This document shows, piece after piece, positions 36,586-48,939 of a DNA stretch of 64,000 nucleotides. Location: assembly GCF_022549695.1 (NCBI RefSeq), contig NZ_JAKZGS010000004.1, positions 109,756 through 173,755 of the forward strand, read 5' to 3'. Under the pieces are notes generated by a model, which saw nothing but the letters and a program-made list of their open reading frames with translations, was not told the origin of the DNA and made no database searches. Each line of letters opens with the position of its first letter. Position 1 is the stretch's first letter. This DNA comes from Belliella calami. Lineage in GTDB: Bacteria > Bacteroidota > Bacteroidia > Cytophagales > Cyclobacteriaceae. Both the position numbers and the translations under genes were made by a program.

Positions 36586-37092
36586 ATGTCCTACCCACGA
36601 AACGAATATGGAAATGAACAGCCCAAAAAGTACTGGAGCCTTCAAGAGGCCAAGGTGAAAATCGCTGCTTATTGTGCCTATCAGGACCGCTGCCAAAAGG
36701 AGGTCAGGACCAAGCTCCATGAAAAAGGAATCTATGGTGAGCAGGCGGAGGAGTTGATTTCCGAGATGATCAGTGAGAATTTTCTGAACGAAGAGCGCTT
36801 TGCACAGTCCTTTACCAGGGGGAGGTTTCGCTTGAAAAAGTGGGGGAGAAATAAAATTTTGCAGGAGTTGAAATTCAAGGGAATCAGCCCGAATTGTATC
36901 AAATCAGGAATGAAAGAGATCGATCCCGAGGAATATTTCAAAATACTAAGTCATGTCGCTGAAAAAAAATGGGCGTTGACCAAAGAAACAGACCCCTTCA
37001 AAAAGAAATACAAAGTCCAGCAGTATTTGATGTCAAGGGGATTTGAGATGGATTTGATATTGGAGGTGATGGAGGGGAGTGATTTTCGGTAA
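36586..37092 (+). CDS. recX: Regulatory protein RecX
   Basis: A 168-residue inhibitor and modulator of RecA. The open frame extends upstream to 36370, but the ATG at 36586 gives the normal length and the upstream residues overlap antisense tpiA sequence. Three tandem three-helix RecX repeats are visible, with A-x-x-K-I-A-A-Y-C-A-Y-Q-D-R-C near 20-34 and N-F-L-N-E-E-R-F-A-Q-S-F near 64-75. No recA is in the window. Confidence 0.93.
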   Translation: MSYPRNEYGNEQPKKYWSLQEAKVKIAAYCAYQDRCQKEVRTKLHEKGIYGEQAEELISEMISENFLNEERFAQSFTRGRFRLKKWGRNKILQELKFKGISPNCIKSGMKEIDPEEYFKILSHVAEKKWALTKETDPFKKKYKVQQYLMSRGFEMDLILEVMEGSDFR

Positions 37093-37281
37093 ATTACAAC
37101 TAAAGACTCTAACTCAACTTAGTGAAAATCCTTGTGTACATTGTGCAACCTTAGTGCTCATTGTGGTTAAAAGTGTTCTAGAGGTTAACTACAGAAAACG
37201 AGAGGCTAAGAAGTTCGAGATTTGGATAATAGTATTTATTTTTTTAGTTTCAAACATGTTTTATTATAAAAACAGAGAATC
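37093..37281. repeat. Spacer with a dispersed repeat fragment
   Basis: About 37117-37170 resembles the start of the 402-base array unit (TGTGCA and TTAGTGC blocks ending in GTGGTTAA). Otherwise non-coding. Confidence 0.35.
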
Positions 37282-37639
37282 ATGAAGGTTTTAAGTATAG
37301 TTCTTTTACTACTTTTATCATTGGGTATCAGAAAGAATCAAGAAGAAAAATTGCAAGACACACAATGACTATCAGGGTTGAAAATTGAAAACAATAATGA
37401 CAAATTCTTTAATCCATCGCAAAATGATGATAATATTGTAATATATATTTACTTAACACCCATTTCAACACTCGATCTAATTGAACGAACCTGAATGCAA
37501 CTGTAAGGAGTTCATCCAAATAAACTATCAATCAATAGTTGACTGTTTAATCGAACCTGAACTAAAATCTTTCATTGAAAACTCATTGTTTACCTACAGA
37601 AAAGCATTCGGATATACCTATTCAATGCCGTTTAGATAA
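37282..37639 (+). pseudogene. Broken small secreted protein gene
   Basis: ATG at 37282 opens a signal peptide (M-K-V-L-S-I-V-L-L-L-L-L-S-L-G) but meets TGA at 37366-37368. The same frame continues in coding-like sequence to TGA at 37492-37494, and the coding pattern then moves to another frame, open from 37481 to TAA 37637-37639, encoding a segment with C-N-C and ending F-G-Y-T-Y-S-M-P-F-R. One nonsense change and one frameshift would restore about 118 codons. The family is not recognised. The signal start resembles that of the 33327 gene. Confidence 0.6.
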
Positions 37640-37640
37640 G

Positions 37641-37720
37641 ACCTGCCAGGTTTTCTATTAAATTAGTACAGGTCTCTTATTTGGCTGGGAAGACCAATAA
37701 AAGATTTAAATCTGGCAGGT
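37641..37720. repeat. Inverted repeat with ACCTGCCAG arms
   Basis: ACCTGCCAG at 37641-37649 is inverted at 37712-37720. Palindromes of the ACCTG(C/T)CAGG type are common as dispersed intergenic elements in Bacteroidota genomes (general knowledge). Confidence 0.5.
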
Positions 37721-37793
37721 TTGATTTCTTAACGAAACGACATTGTATCCATATTTTAAATTGTCATTGGGACAATATCTATTAATAACTAAT

Positions 37794-38135
37794 ATGATCA
37801 ATTACCATAACAAGAAATTCAGGGCAATCAGCAATTCTCCCAATGGGGAAGTTTCATCGCAGATGATATTCCATTACCAGCAGCATGGAAATGTGCTTAC
37901 CTGTGCATATTCAGGTGGCGAAATCATCAAAGGCCACTTGATAGGCTTGGTGGATGACAAGGGAAATATCGACATGAGATATCATCAGGTCAATGCAAAG
38001 GGAAACTTGATGACAGGAACCTGCAAGTCTACACCTGAACTCCTCGAAAATGGCAAAATACGCCTTCATGAAAAATGGGCTTGGACTTCAGGGGATTGCT
38101 CCCATGGTGAATCAGTGCTGGAGGAGGTTGGTTAG
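37794..38135 (+). CDS. Small conserved protein often labelled N-acetylglutamate synthase
   Basis: A 113-residue cytoplasmic protein. A longer frame opens at 37743, but the ATG at 37794 removes an unrelated leader. The sequence is a small beta-barrel-like domain with repeated strands (G-E-V-S-S-Q-M-I-F-H-Y near 15-25, G-N-V-L-T-C-A-Y-S-G-G near 30-40, L-I-G-L-V-D-D-K-G-N-I near 47-57). It resembles proteins that databases often call N-acetylglutamate synthase, but there is no acetyltransferase motif and the length is far too short. The real role is unknown. Confidence 0.65.
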   Translation: MINYHNKKFRAISNSPNGEVSSQMIFHYQQHGNVLTCAYSGGEIIKGHLIGLVDDKGNIDMRYHQVNAKGNLMTGTCKSTPELLENGKIRLHEKWAWTSGDCSHGESVLEEVG

Positions 38136-38142
38136 TTTTGTT

Positions 38143-38201
38143 AAATTGATTTGGGTTGAAATCAATTTTGGCTGTAAATTGATCTGAATTCAAATCAATT
38201 T
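38143..38201. repeat. Two AT-rich hairpins in tandem
   Basis: AAATTGATTT at 38143-38152 pairs with 38159-38168, and 38176-38201 is a near-perfect palindrome with the same arms. The hairpins follow the upstream gene directly and may end its transcript. The rest of 38202-38438 shows no feature. Confidence 0.5.
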
Positions 38202-38438
38202 GGTCTAATTCTGATCAAAGAATGAAAAACATAATTTTTATCTGTGATCATCCGCCCAACCCGTGTCATCTGCTTTCTATGGCACACAGAGGACGCTAAT
38301 TTGCACTGATTTTAGTATACTAGTAAAATGTAGCTTTGATATTTTTATTCTATTAAATTTGTCTCTCACTTCTCTCCTTCAATTCACCAAAACACCTGCC
38401 ACGATCAATAGGGACAAGTGCTTTGGAAAATATTGATT

Positions 38439-39458
38439 TTACAATTCCCTTAAAACCCCAGCTGCTTTCTCGGCTGTCAGGTCTCTTTGGGGATTGGCGA
38501 GCATTTCGTAGCCTACCATAAATTTCTTTACGCTGGCAGACCTCAAAAGCGGTGGATAGAATACCATGTGTAAATCCCACTCAGGATGATCTTTGCCATC
38601 AGTAGGCGCTTGGTGGATTCCTGCAGAATAGGGAAATGATACATCAAATAGTCTGTCATATTTGATCGTCAAAGTCCTGTACGCATCTGCCAAGTCAGCC
38701 ATTTGGGTATCTGACATTTTTGCCAAACTCTCAATATGGGACTTCGATGCAATCATGGTTTCAAATGGCCATACAGCCCAAAAAGGTACTAACACGACAA
38801 AGCTGTCATTTTCATAAATGATCCGTTCCTTTTTCACAAGCTCTGCCTGAACGTATTCCGTGACCATGTTTTTCCCTTTGCTTTGATAGTACTTAAGGAA
38901 TCTTTGTTGCTTTTTCAATGGCTCGTCAGGAATGCTTTCCTGTGCCCAAATCTGTCCATGAGGGTGTGGATTCGAGCAGCCCATGACTTCCCCTTTGTTT
39001 TCAAAAATCTGTACATAATTGATAAAATCCAGCTCTGAAAGTTCCATGTATTCCTTTCTCCAGGTTTTCACCACATCGAAAACCTGATCTTGGTTCAGTT
39101 GAGGAATTGTCTTGGAGTGGTCGGGGGAAAAGCAGATTACTTTGCACATACCTCGCTCACTTTTGGCTTTGAAAAAATCACCATCTTCATAGCTTCCACT
39201 TGGGATATCCTGCGTCAATGCCCCAAAGTCATTTGTAAAAACAAAAGTTGATGTATAATCTGGATTGATTTCACCACCAACCCTAGTGTTACCGGGACAA
39301 AGGAAACATTCTGGATCATAGGTTACAGGATCTGATTTGACGATTTTTTCCTGCTGTCCTTGCCAAGGTCTTTTGGATCGATGAGGAGATACCTGCACAT
39401 AGGAACCTGTAAATGGGTTGAATCTTCTATGGCTGTGTTCTTCAAAGGAGAATTTCAT
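38439..39458 (-). CDS. galT: UDP-glucose--hexose-1-phosphate uridylyltransferase
   Basis: A 339-residue GalT of the Leloir pathway, swapping UMP between UDP-glucose and galactose-1-phosphate. Zinc ligands are C51, C54, H114 and H165, and the nucleophile is H167 in N-P-H165-P-H167-G-Q, matching E. coli numbering within one residue. It reads away from the PUL, with the tandem array in its upstream region. Galactose released by the neighbouring beta-galactosidases could feed this enzyme, although galK and galE are not in the window. Confidence 0.97.
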   Translation of the reverse strand: MKFSFEEHSHRRFNPFTGSYVQVSPHRSKRPWQGQQEKIVKSDPVTYDPECFLCPGNTRVGGEINPDYTSTFVFTNDFGALTQDIPSGSYEDGDFFKAKSERGMCKVICFSPDHSKTIPQLNQDQVFDVVKTWRKEYMELSELDFINYVQIFENKGEVMGCSNPHPHGQIWAQESIPDEPLKKQQRFLKYYQSKGKNMVTEYVQAELVKKERIIYENDSFVVLVPFWAVWPFETMIASKSHIESLAKMSDTQMADLADAYRTLTIKYDRLFDVSFPYSAGIHQAPTDGKDHPEWDLHMVFYPPLLRSASVKKFMVGYEMLANPQRDLTAEKAAGVLREL

Positions 39459-39722
39459 GGTTTGGATTTAGGTTTTAAAGTTATAATGTTAAAAGGTTGT
39501 AATGTTTGAGCTATTTGATTGCTTTATATTGAATATGGAGATTCTATTATTCTATTTATTTTGGCTTGAAGATTGATGTTTTAAAGTTGAAAGTTAGAGT
39601 TCGAATTAATGTTTTACACCCTGCAATATCCAAAAACCTGAAATGATTTAGCACCACAAATCCATCAAAATTTAGGACATTGAGTGCAAAATGTGGTTAT
39701 TTTCTTAAATAAGCGTGATTTT

Positions 39723-41405
39723 AACCACAAGGGACACAAAGGTGGCTCAACGTACACAAAGAAATTCTTCTTCTATATTTCCACTTTGTGACCCTTATGA
39801 AAACCTTGGTGCACTCTGTGGTAAATCCTGATAAAAGCTTCCAAATAAACCAATCACTCATGACCTCTAGCAATAATGAGGCTATTATATTGGGGGCGTT
39901 AGCCCTCTTATCTTCGTAGAAAACCATCATCCAGCAACCCAAAAGGGGCGTAGCCCTGATTTCTTCCTTTTCTGATCTAAATATCATGCCTATCAAGATT
40001 CCAGGGCTACGCCCCTAAAATTCCGCTGGTTCCAAATCATTCTACGAAGATATATGGGCTACGCCCCTGACCGAAATAGAGAAACAAGTTTTTAGGTTAA
40101 TTGTGCCTTGTCTTGAATCGATTTAACCACAAGGGACACAAAGGTGGCACTACGTACACAAAGGAATCCTTCTTTTATATTTTCACTTTGTGACCCTTGT
40201 GAAAACCTTTGTGCACTCTTTGGTAAATCCTGATAAAAGCTTCCAAATAAACCAATCACTCATGACCTCTAGCAATAATGAGACTATTATATTGGGGGCG
40301 TTAGCCCTCTTATCTTCGTAGAAAACCATCATCCAGCAACCAAAGAGGGGCGTAGCCCTGATTTCTTCCTTTTCTGATCTAAATATCATGCCTATCAAGA
40401 TTCCAGGGCTACGCCCCTAAAATTCCGCTGGTTGCAAATCATTCTACGAAGATATATGGGCTACGCCCCTGTCCGAAATAGAGAAACAAGTTTTTAGGTT
40501 AATTGTGCCTTGTCTTGAATCGATTTAACCATAAGGAACACAAAGGTGGCACTACGTACACAAAGGAATCCTTCTTCTATATTTCCACTTTGTGTCCTTA
40601 GTGAAAACCTTAGTGCACTCTGTGGTAAATCCTGAAGAAAGCTTCCAAACAAACCAATCACTCATGACCTCTAGCAATAATGAGACTATTATATTGGGGG
40701 CGTTAGCCCTCTTATCTTCGTAGAAAACCATCATCCAGCAACCAAAGAGGGGCGTAGCCCTGATTTCTTACTTTTTTGGATATATCATGCCTATCAAGAT
40801 TCCAGGGCTACGCCCCTGACCGAAATAGAGAAACAAGTTTTTAGGTTAATTGTGCCTTGTCTTGAATCGATTTAATCATAACATACACAAAGTAGGCACA
40901 ACGTACACAAACAAATTCTTCTTCTATATTTCCACTTTGTGACCCTTGTGAAAACCTTTGTGCACTCTGAGGTAAATCCTGATAAAAGCTTCCAAATAAA
41001 CCAATCACTCATGACCTCTAGCAATAATGAGACTATTATATTGGGGGCGTTAGCCCTCTTATCTTCGTAGAAAGCCATCATCCAGCAACCAAAGAGGGGC
41101 GTAGCCCTGATTTCTCACTTTTTTGGTCTATTATCATGACTATCAAGATTGCAGGACTACGCCCCTAAAATTCCGCTGATTCCAAATCATTCTACGAAGA
41201 TATATGGGCTACGCCCCTGACCGAAATAGAGAAACAAGTTTTTAGGTTAATTGTGCCTTGTCTTGAATCGATTTAACCACAAGGGACACAAAGGTGGCAC
41301 TACGTACACAAAGGAATCCTTCTTCTATATTTTCACTTTGTGACCCTTGTGAAAACCTTAGTGCACTCTGTGGTAAATCCTGATAAAAGCTTCCCAATAA
41401 ACCAA
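39723..41405. repeat. Tandem array of a 402-base non-coding unit (about 4.3 copies)
   Basis: Units begin at 39723, 40125, 40527, 40874 and 41275 at matching AAxCAxAA sequences. Lengths are 402, 402, 347, 401 and a partial 131. Copies are almost identical, with only scattered changes. Each has a region matching the dispersed CACAAAGG/TTGTGCAC type repeat and a big inverted-repeat section. Minus-strand frames of 60-90 codons recur in each copy but follow the repeat rather than codon selection, and are read as chance. No transposase is present. Confidence 0.92.
39892..40070. repeat. Giant imperfect hairpin inside each 402-base unit (first copy shown)
   Basis: The left arm (39892-39958) and right arm (40002-40070) are inverted versions of each other over about 68 bases with gaps, around a 43-base loop. 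Matching blocks are GGGGCGTAGCCCTG with CAGGGCTACGCCCC, TCTTCGTAGAA with TTCTACGAAGA, and CCAGC with GCTGG. Copies 2 and 4 have the same structure. Copy 3 lacks most of the right arm. Confidence 0.85.
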
Positions 41406-41492
41406 TCCGCTGATTACTAAAACAACTAACATTGAGATTTCTCACTAACGTTCGAAATGACCCTTACAATTATTTTCTGTTGACCAATTAGG

Positions 41493-44618
<3,126 letters not shown>

Positions 44619-44798
44619 TTATTTCAAGTTAATGGGAGCTACCACCTCACTTGTTGTTAAGTGTTTTTTGACTTCAAAATTTGATCACTAAGTTACAGTC
44701 AACACAGTTTTTGAAGGGTGACATATTGGTTTTATATGGTGGTCAAATAGTTCTATTTTGTCCATAATCATAAAAAGAGGAGATTATGTAAACATAAA

Positions 44799-45797
44799 TC
44801 AATCGAACATAGACAAATCCCAAGAATCTCTCCATTGGACGATAGGTTCACCAGAATCGAACTCCAGTGGAAGCCATATGTATGGACTATTTCTCAAATC
44901 CTGAGGCTTCCACCTATCTGCGATAAAGATATAAGCATCCTTTTTGCCTAGAACAGGCAAGATATATGTCGATTGCCCATCAAATGTGATATTGGCATGA
45001 GGGCCTCTTAAAGGGCTTGGTTTTCTTTTCCAATTTCCAAAAAGAGATTCAGAAACATGAATAGATGCATCATTTGGTTTCCATCCTGTGCATCCACTTG
45101 TGATCAAATAGTAAAGACCTTCATGTTTGATAATAGCTGGTGCTTCTCTATGCTCACCAAACATAAGGCTGTCCTGTGCTGTGTGGTGTAGGTAGTCATC
45201 GGAAAGTTTGGCAATCCTCAAATCATAATTGTCTCTTGAGGAGTAAATATGATAGGCAGAGCCATCATCGTCCACAAACACTGTCATGTCTCTAGACATA
45301 TTTCCATTTGGCCTGTAACTTGTTACAAAATTGTATGGACCGACGACCTGGTCAGCTACTGCAACCGCTACCCTTGCAGCATTGTAACCCTGCCCCTTCA
45401 TTTCCAAATGAAACCACATGACATATTTCCCGGTTTTTTCATTAAAAATGACTTTTGGCCTTTCCATGACACAACCTCGCGCTATATCGTGTTCATCATC
45501 TCCATCCACTGGATTCAATGCCAGTCCTTCATTTTTCCAATTGTACAAATCTTTGGAAGAATACACTGCCACGCCAAGTGAAGACCTCTCTGCCCTACTT
45601 TCTCCAAACCAATAATATGTCCCATTTTCAAATAAGAAACCTGCTCCATGAGCATTGATTACTTGTCCTTCTGTATCGAGCCATTCTTTTCCTGGCGTAA
45701 ATTCTTTTCTTCCCTTTTGTGCATGAACAGCAACTGAAAGCAGAAATAAAATTGTGAACAATTTAATAATGCCAAATTCACTTTTCATAACAATCAC
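44799..45797 (-). CDS. GH43 family five-bladed propeller enzyme, probably exo-beta-1,3-galactanase type
   Basis: A 332-residue exported enzyme (signal segment about 9-26). The propeller begins I-N-A-H-G-A-G-F-L-F-E-N-G-T-Y-Y-W-F-G-E, where ordinary GH43 proteins have an aspartate base in Y-P-D-P. Replacement of that aspartate by A-H-G is typical of the exo-beta-1,3-galactanase group (GH43_24) and of GH43_34. An acidic E in M-E-R-P-K and the D-M-T-V-F-V-D-D-D-G blade are conserved. If the galactanase reading is right, it attacks the beta-1,3-galactan backbone of type II arabinogalactan. The subfamily call is inference. Confidence 0.8.
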   Translation of the reverse strand: MIVMKSEFGIIKLFTILFLLSVAVHAQKGRKEFTPGKEWLDTEGQVINAHGAGFLFENGTYYWFGESRAERSSLGVAVYSSKDLYNWKNEGLALNPVDGDDEHDIARGCVMERPKVIFNEKTGKYVMWFHLEMKGQGYNAARVAVAVADQVVGPYNFVTSYRPNGNMSRDMTVFVDDDGSAYHIYSSRDNYDLRIAKLSDDYLHHTAQDSLMFGEHREAPAIIKHEGLYYLITSGCTGWKPNDASIHVSESLFGNWKRKPSPLRGPHANITFDGQSTYILPVLGKKDAYIFIADRWKPQDLRNSPYIWLPLEFDSGEPIVQWRDSWDLSMFD

Positions 45798-45808
45798 TAT
45801 TATTTGAA

Positions 45809-47710
45809 TTAATTTATGATAATCCCATCAAGTGTGGGCTCTATTTTTAGGATATATCCATTTTCGTCAAATTCCATTTTGTCAATACAGACTTCTCTAT
45901 GAAATCCGGCTGATTGTCCCATTCTGATTCCTTCAGGTCGCTTGAAGCGGTGATAGACGATCATCCAGTCATCGGTATCCTTGACATTGATCACTGAATT
46001 GTGACCCGTTCCATAGATCCCCAATTTTGGGTTTTTGCTTAAAATCAGGTTGTTTTCAGGGATTTCCAAAGGCCCTACTGGACTATCTGAGACAGCATAT
46101 CTCACTCGATAGTTTTCAGATCTGGTATCATCTTCTGACCACAGGAAGTAGTATTTTCCATTTCTGAAAAACACCTCAACACCTTCTCTAAAAGTCTGGT
46201 CAGGGGTCATTACTGTGATTTTTTTCTTATCAAAACTCTTCAAATCGTCATTCAAGGGAACTGCCGCCAAATAGCCATTGCCCCAATAGAGGTAGGTAAT
46301 ATCTGACTGCGGATCTTTGAAAATATCAGGATCGATTTCTTGTCCACCAGACACGCCATCAGGCTTGGAATCCACCAAAGGCTTACCTGAATCTGTAAAA
46401 GGACCAGATGGGCTATCCGAAGTTGCAACGCCGATTTTTTGACTGGCTGTGAAATAGTAGAAATATTCATAACCATCCTCTTTTTTGACTTCAATCATGG
46501 TCGGTGCCCAAGCATTCCTGTCACTCCAAGACACATCCTTCTTCAGATCCAATATCACTGCTTCTTCTTTCCAATCCCGAAGGTTTACTGAAGAAAATGT
46601 CTTGAAATAGGTTCCAGACCAGCCATCATATCCATCACTTGTTGGGTAAAGGAAGTATTTCTGCTCCTTTTCCGAATAGATGATCTCGGGATCAGCATAG
46701 TAACCTTTCAAAACAGGATTGCCTGAAACTACCTCGTCGGCATATCCAAACTCCTTGATCAATCTTTCTTTTTCTTCCAGACTAATAGGAAGCACAGATC
46801 CATGTCTAGGGTGGAAATCCATGCTGATCTGCTCATCGATTACAGTGAAATTCTCTAAGTCTGTACTTTCGGTAAACTGATAGGATCCCTTCATATAGAC
46901 ATCATACATGAGAATGAATTTATCTGAATCATTCAGTTTGAAAATTCCTGATCCTTCGACGGCCTCTTTGGTCTGTTGGAGGTATTTGTCTTGCATTTCG
47001 TATCCTTCAGTCAACTTATCCGAAACTGCCTTTTTGAGACCATTGCCATGTCCTTCTGTTTTGAAAAACAAATGGTATTTCCCATCCTGAAATATGATAT
47101 CTCCATCGATACAAGATTTTCCTTCCGGGTGGAAAAAAAGTTGCTGTGGCTCAGTTTCCAAAGCTGTAAAATCACTGTTTGCATAAGCATAATAGATGAT
47201 ATCTGCTTCTCCTTCAAACTGCATAGACCAATAGACCATGTATTTTCCTGCCTTGGAATCATAGATCGTTTGTGGCGCCCATACTCTCCTTACTTCACCG
47301 AATTTCTCAGGAAAAACCGTAGGAATGTGGATATTGCTGTGAGTCCAATTGACAAGATCATCAGACTTTAATAAGATCATGCTTTCATTGGTCCAGCCGT
47401 CATTTGGTACATAAAGATCTGTCAAGACCATGAAGAAACTCTTGCCATCATCTGACCTTAGGATATGTGGATCTCTGACGCCTCCTTGCTTGCTGATGAC
47501 ATCATTATCGATGATAGGAAGGTAGTTGTTCAAAGCGCGGTAATTGAATCCATCATCACTGATCGCATAATGGACAGCTTCTTGACCAGGTCCATTGCCA
47601 ATAAAGTAGGCAAATAAATAAGCTTCAGTCTTGACCGGCTCAGAGCAAGAGTTCAAGGTCAATATGCAGGCACAAAGAAAACTGAAAAGAAGGTTCTTGT
47701 AGTTTATCAT
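45809..47710 (-). CDS. Lipoprotein with two GH43-type propellers
   Basis: A 633-residue lipoprotein (lipobox ending C22 in L-N-S-C). The N-terminal propeller (about 30-330) has the blades F-V-R-D-P-H-style (G-V-R-D-P-H-I), W-A-P-Q-T-I and D-G-D-I-I-F. The C-terminal propeller (about 330-630) keeps the canonical set: Y-A-D-P-E (base), I-D-P-D-I-F and R-E-G-V-E (acid). This suggests two active sites, probably arabinofuranosidase or galactosidase; the true substrates are not readable. It starts 5 bases after GH88 ends, within the PUL operon. It should sit on a membrane, probably the outer one. Confidence 0.86.
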   Translation of the reverse strand: MINYKNLLFSFLCACILTLNSCSEPVKTEAYLFAYFIGNGPGQEAVHYAISDDGFNYRALNNYLPIIDNDVISKQGGVRDPHILRSDDGKSFFMVLTDLYVPNDGWTNESMILLKSDDLVNWTHSNIHIPTVFPEKFGEVRRVWAPQTIYDSKAGKYMVYWSMQFEGEADIIYYAYANSDFTALETEPQQLFFHPEGKSCIDGDIIFQDGKYHLFFKTEGHGNGLKKAVSDKLTEGYEMQDKYLQQTKEAVEGSGIFKLNDSDKFILMYDVYMKGSYQFTESTDLENFTVIDEQISMDFHPRHGSVLPISLEEKERLIKEFGYADEVVSGNPVLKGYYADPEIIYSEKEQKYFLYPTSDGYDGWSGTYFKTFSSVNLRDWKEEAVILDLKKDVSWSDRNAWAPTMIEVKKEDGYEYFYYFTASQKIGVATSDSPSGPFTDSGKPLVDSKPDGVSGGQEIDPDIFKDPQSDITYLYWGNGYLAAVPLNDDLKSFDKKKITVMTPDQTFREGVEVFFRNGKYYFLWSEDDTRSENYRVRYAVSDSPVGPLEIPENNLILSKNPKLGIYGTGHNSVINVKDTDDWMIVYHRFKRPEGIRMGQSAGFHREVCIDKMEFDENGYILKIEPTLDGIIIN

Positions 47711-47715
47711 TTTAA

Positions 47716-48921
47716 TTATTTTGATAGGTTTTTATATCTCTTAATTGCTTCCAAGAAGTAATAATCTCCATAAGTCAAAGGTGTGTCCACTTCCGTGTTC
47801 TCTGGAATATGTCCTACGCCATGCTTGAGGATAAAACCACCATTTGTCTTTGGTTCTGCCAAATAAGGGGCAGAAGAAAGAGATGACAACATGGTTTCTG
47901 CATCGGAAAAGTATTTTGTGGAGGCTTTATTATCTACGAATGTAGATAGCTCAAAAAGTGCTGAAGCTATGATAGCACCTGCGGAAGAATCCCTCAAAGC
48001 ATCCGGAATATTTGGAGCATCAAAATCCCAATAAGGGATTTTATCTTCGGGGAGATTTGGGTGATCCAAAATCAAGTTGGCAATGTTTATTGCAAGGTCG
48101 AGGTATTTCTCATCTTTGGTAAATCTGTACATCACAATATAGCCATAAAGGCCCCATGCTTGACCTCTAGCCCATGCAGAATCATCAGCATATCCTTGTG
48201 CTGTGTGCTTTTTGTTTACCTCGCCAGTTTGTGGGTTATAGTTGACTACATGGTAAGTGCTGTAGTCCTCACGGAAATGATTTTTGATCGTATTGTCAGC
48301 ATGAGTGATGGCAATATCTCTGTAAGATGGATCTCCAGTCTCTTCAGATGCCCAGAAAAGCAATTCAAGATTCATCATATTGTCTATGATCACCAAGTAA
48401 TCACCTTCCTTCGAGTCCCAAGATTTTATCAAACCTACTTTTTCATCAAATCTTGAACTCAAAGACTTTGCACTTTGAATCAAGATCTCCTTGTAATCAT
48501 CTTCTGGGGCAATATCCAGTGCATTTCCAAAACTGCAGAACATCATGAACCCTAGATCATGCGTAGTCGTATTATGCTTTTCTTTTTCAAGAACTTTCAT
48601 GATTCTCTTAGCTTCGGCTAAAAGTTCGGCATCCTTGTTTTGCTCATACATGTAAAGCAAAGATCCAGGGTAAAACCCACTACACCACCAGCCAGAACCT
48701 GAAGTCTCAAGTTTGTCATTTTTTGCATGGTAAGTTTTTGGGAATTTGTTTTCAGGCAGGATTTCCATCATCAATTTATATTGATTTGAAGCCTGAAATA
48801 TGACATCGTCCAATTTAGCACCCAAATCGGACTCTTGCGCAAGTATATTATTACTTTTGACCTGACAATTCGAAAAAACAATCGAAGACAGTAAGATAAC
48901 TAGAGAATAAAGCTTTTTCAT
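47716..48921 (-). CDS. GH88 unsaturated glucuronyl hydrolase
   Basis: A 401-residue lipoprotein (lipobox F-S-N-C19). The (alpha/alpha)6 barrel shows H-D122-L-G-F-M and I-I-D180-N-M-M-N, the two aspartates equivalent to D88 and D149 of the Bacillus enzyme, and W-A-R-G-Q-A-W-G near 250-257. It removes 4,5-unsaturated glucuronate left at the non-reducing end by a polysaccharide lyase. That makes a lyase in the same operon likely, and the BNR-4 gene immediately upstream is the best candidate. Confidence 0.93.
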   Translation of the reverse strand: MKKLYSLVILLSSIVFSNCQVKSNNILAQESDLGAKLDDVIFQASNQYKLMMEILPENKFPKTYHAKNDKLETSGSGWWCSGFYPGSLLYMYEQNKDAELLAEAKRIMKVLEKEKHNTTTHDLGFMMFCSFGNALDIAPEDDYKEILIQSAKSLSSRFDEKVGLIKSWDSKEGDYLVIIDNMMNLELLFWASEETGDPSYRDIAITHADNTIKNHFREDYSTYHVVNYNPQTGEVNKKHTAQGYADDSAWARGQAWGLYGYIVMYRFTKDEKYLDLAINIANLILDHPNLPEDKIPYWDFDAPNIPDALRDSSAGAIIASALFELSTFVDNKASTKYFSDAETMLSSLSSAPYLAEPKTNGGFILKHGVGHIPENTEVDTPLTYGDYYFLEAIKRYKNLSK

Positions 48922-48939
48922 TTTTAAACTTTTATGATT

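Noticed and set aside
39721-41081. Four similar minus-strand frames of 60-91 codons with the same translated start
   Set aside because: They follow the 402-base repeat exactly and share its base changes without any favour for silent positions. They are read as chance frames in a repeat, not genes.
39723-41405. CRISPR array
   Set aside because: The unit is 402 bases with no short repeat/unique spacer pattern and no cas genes.
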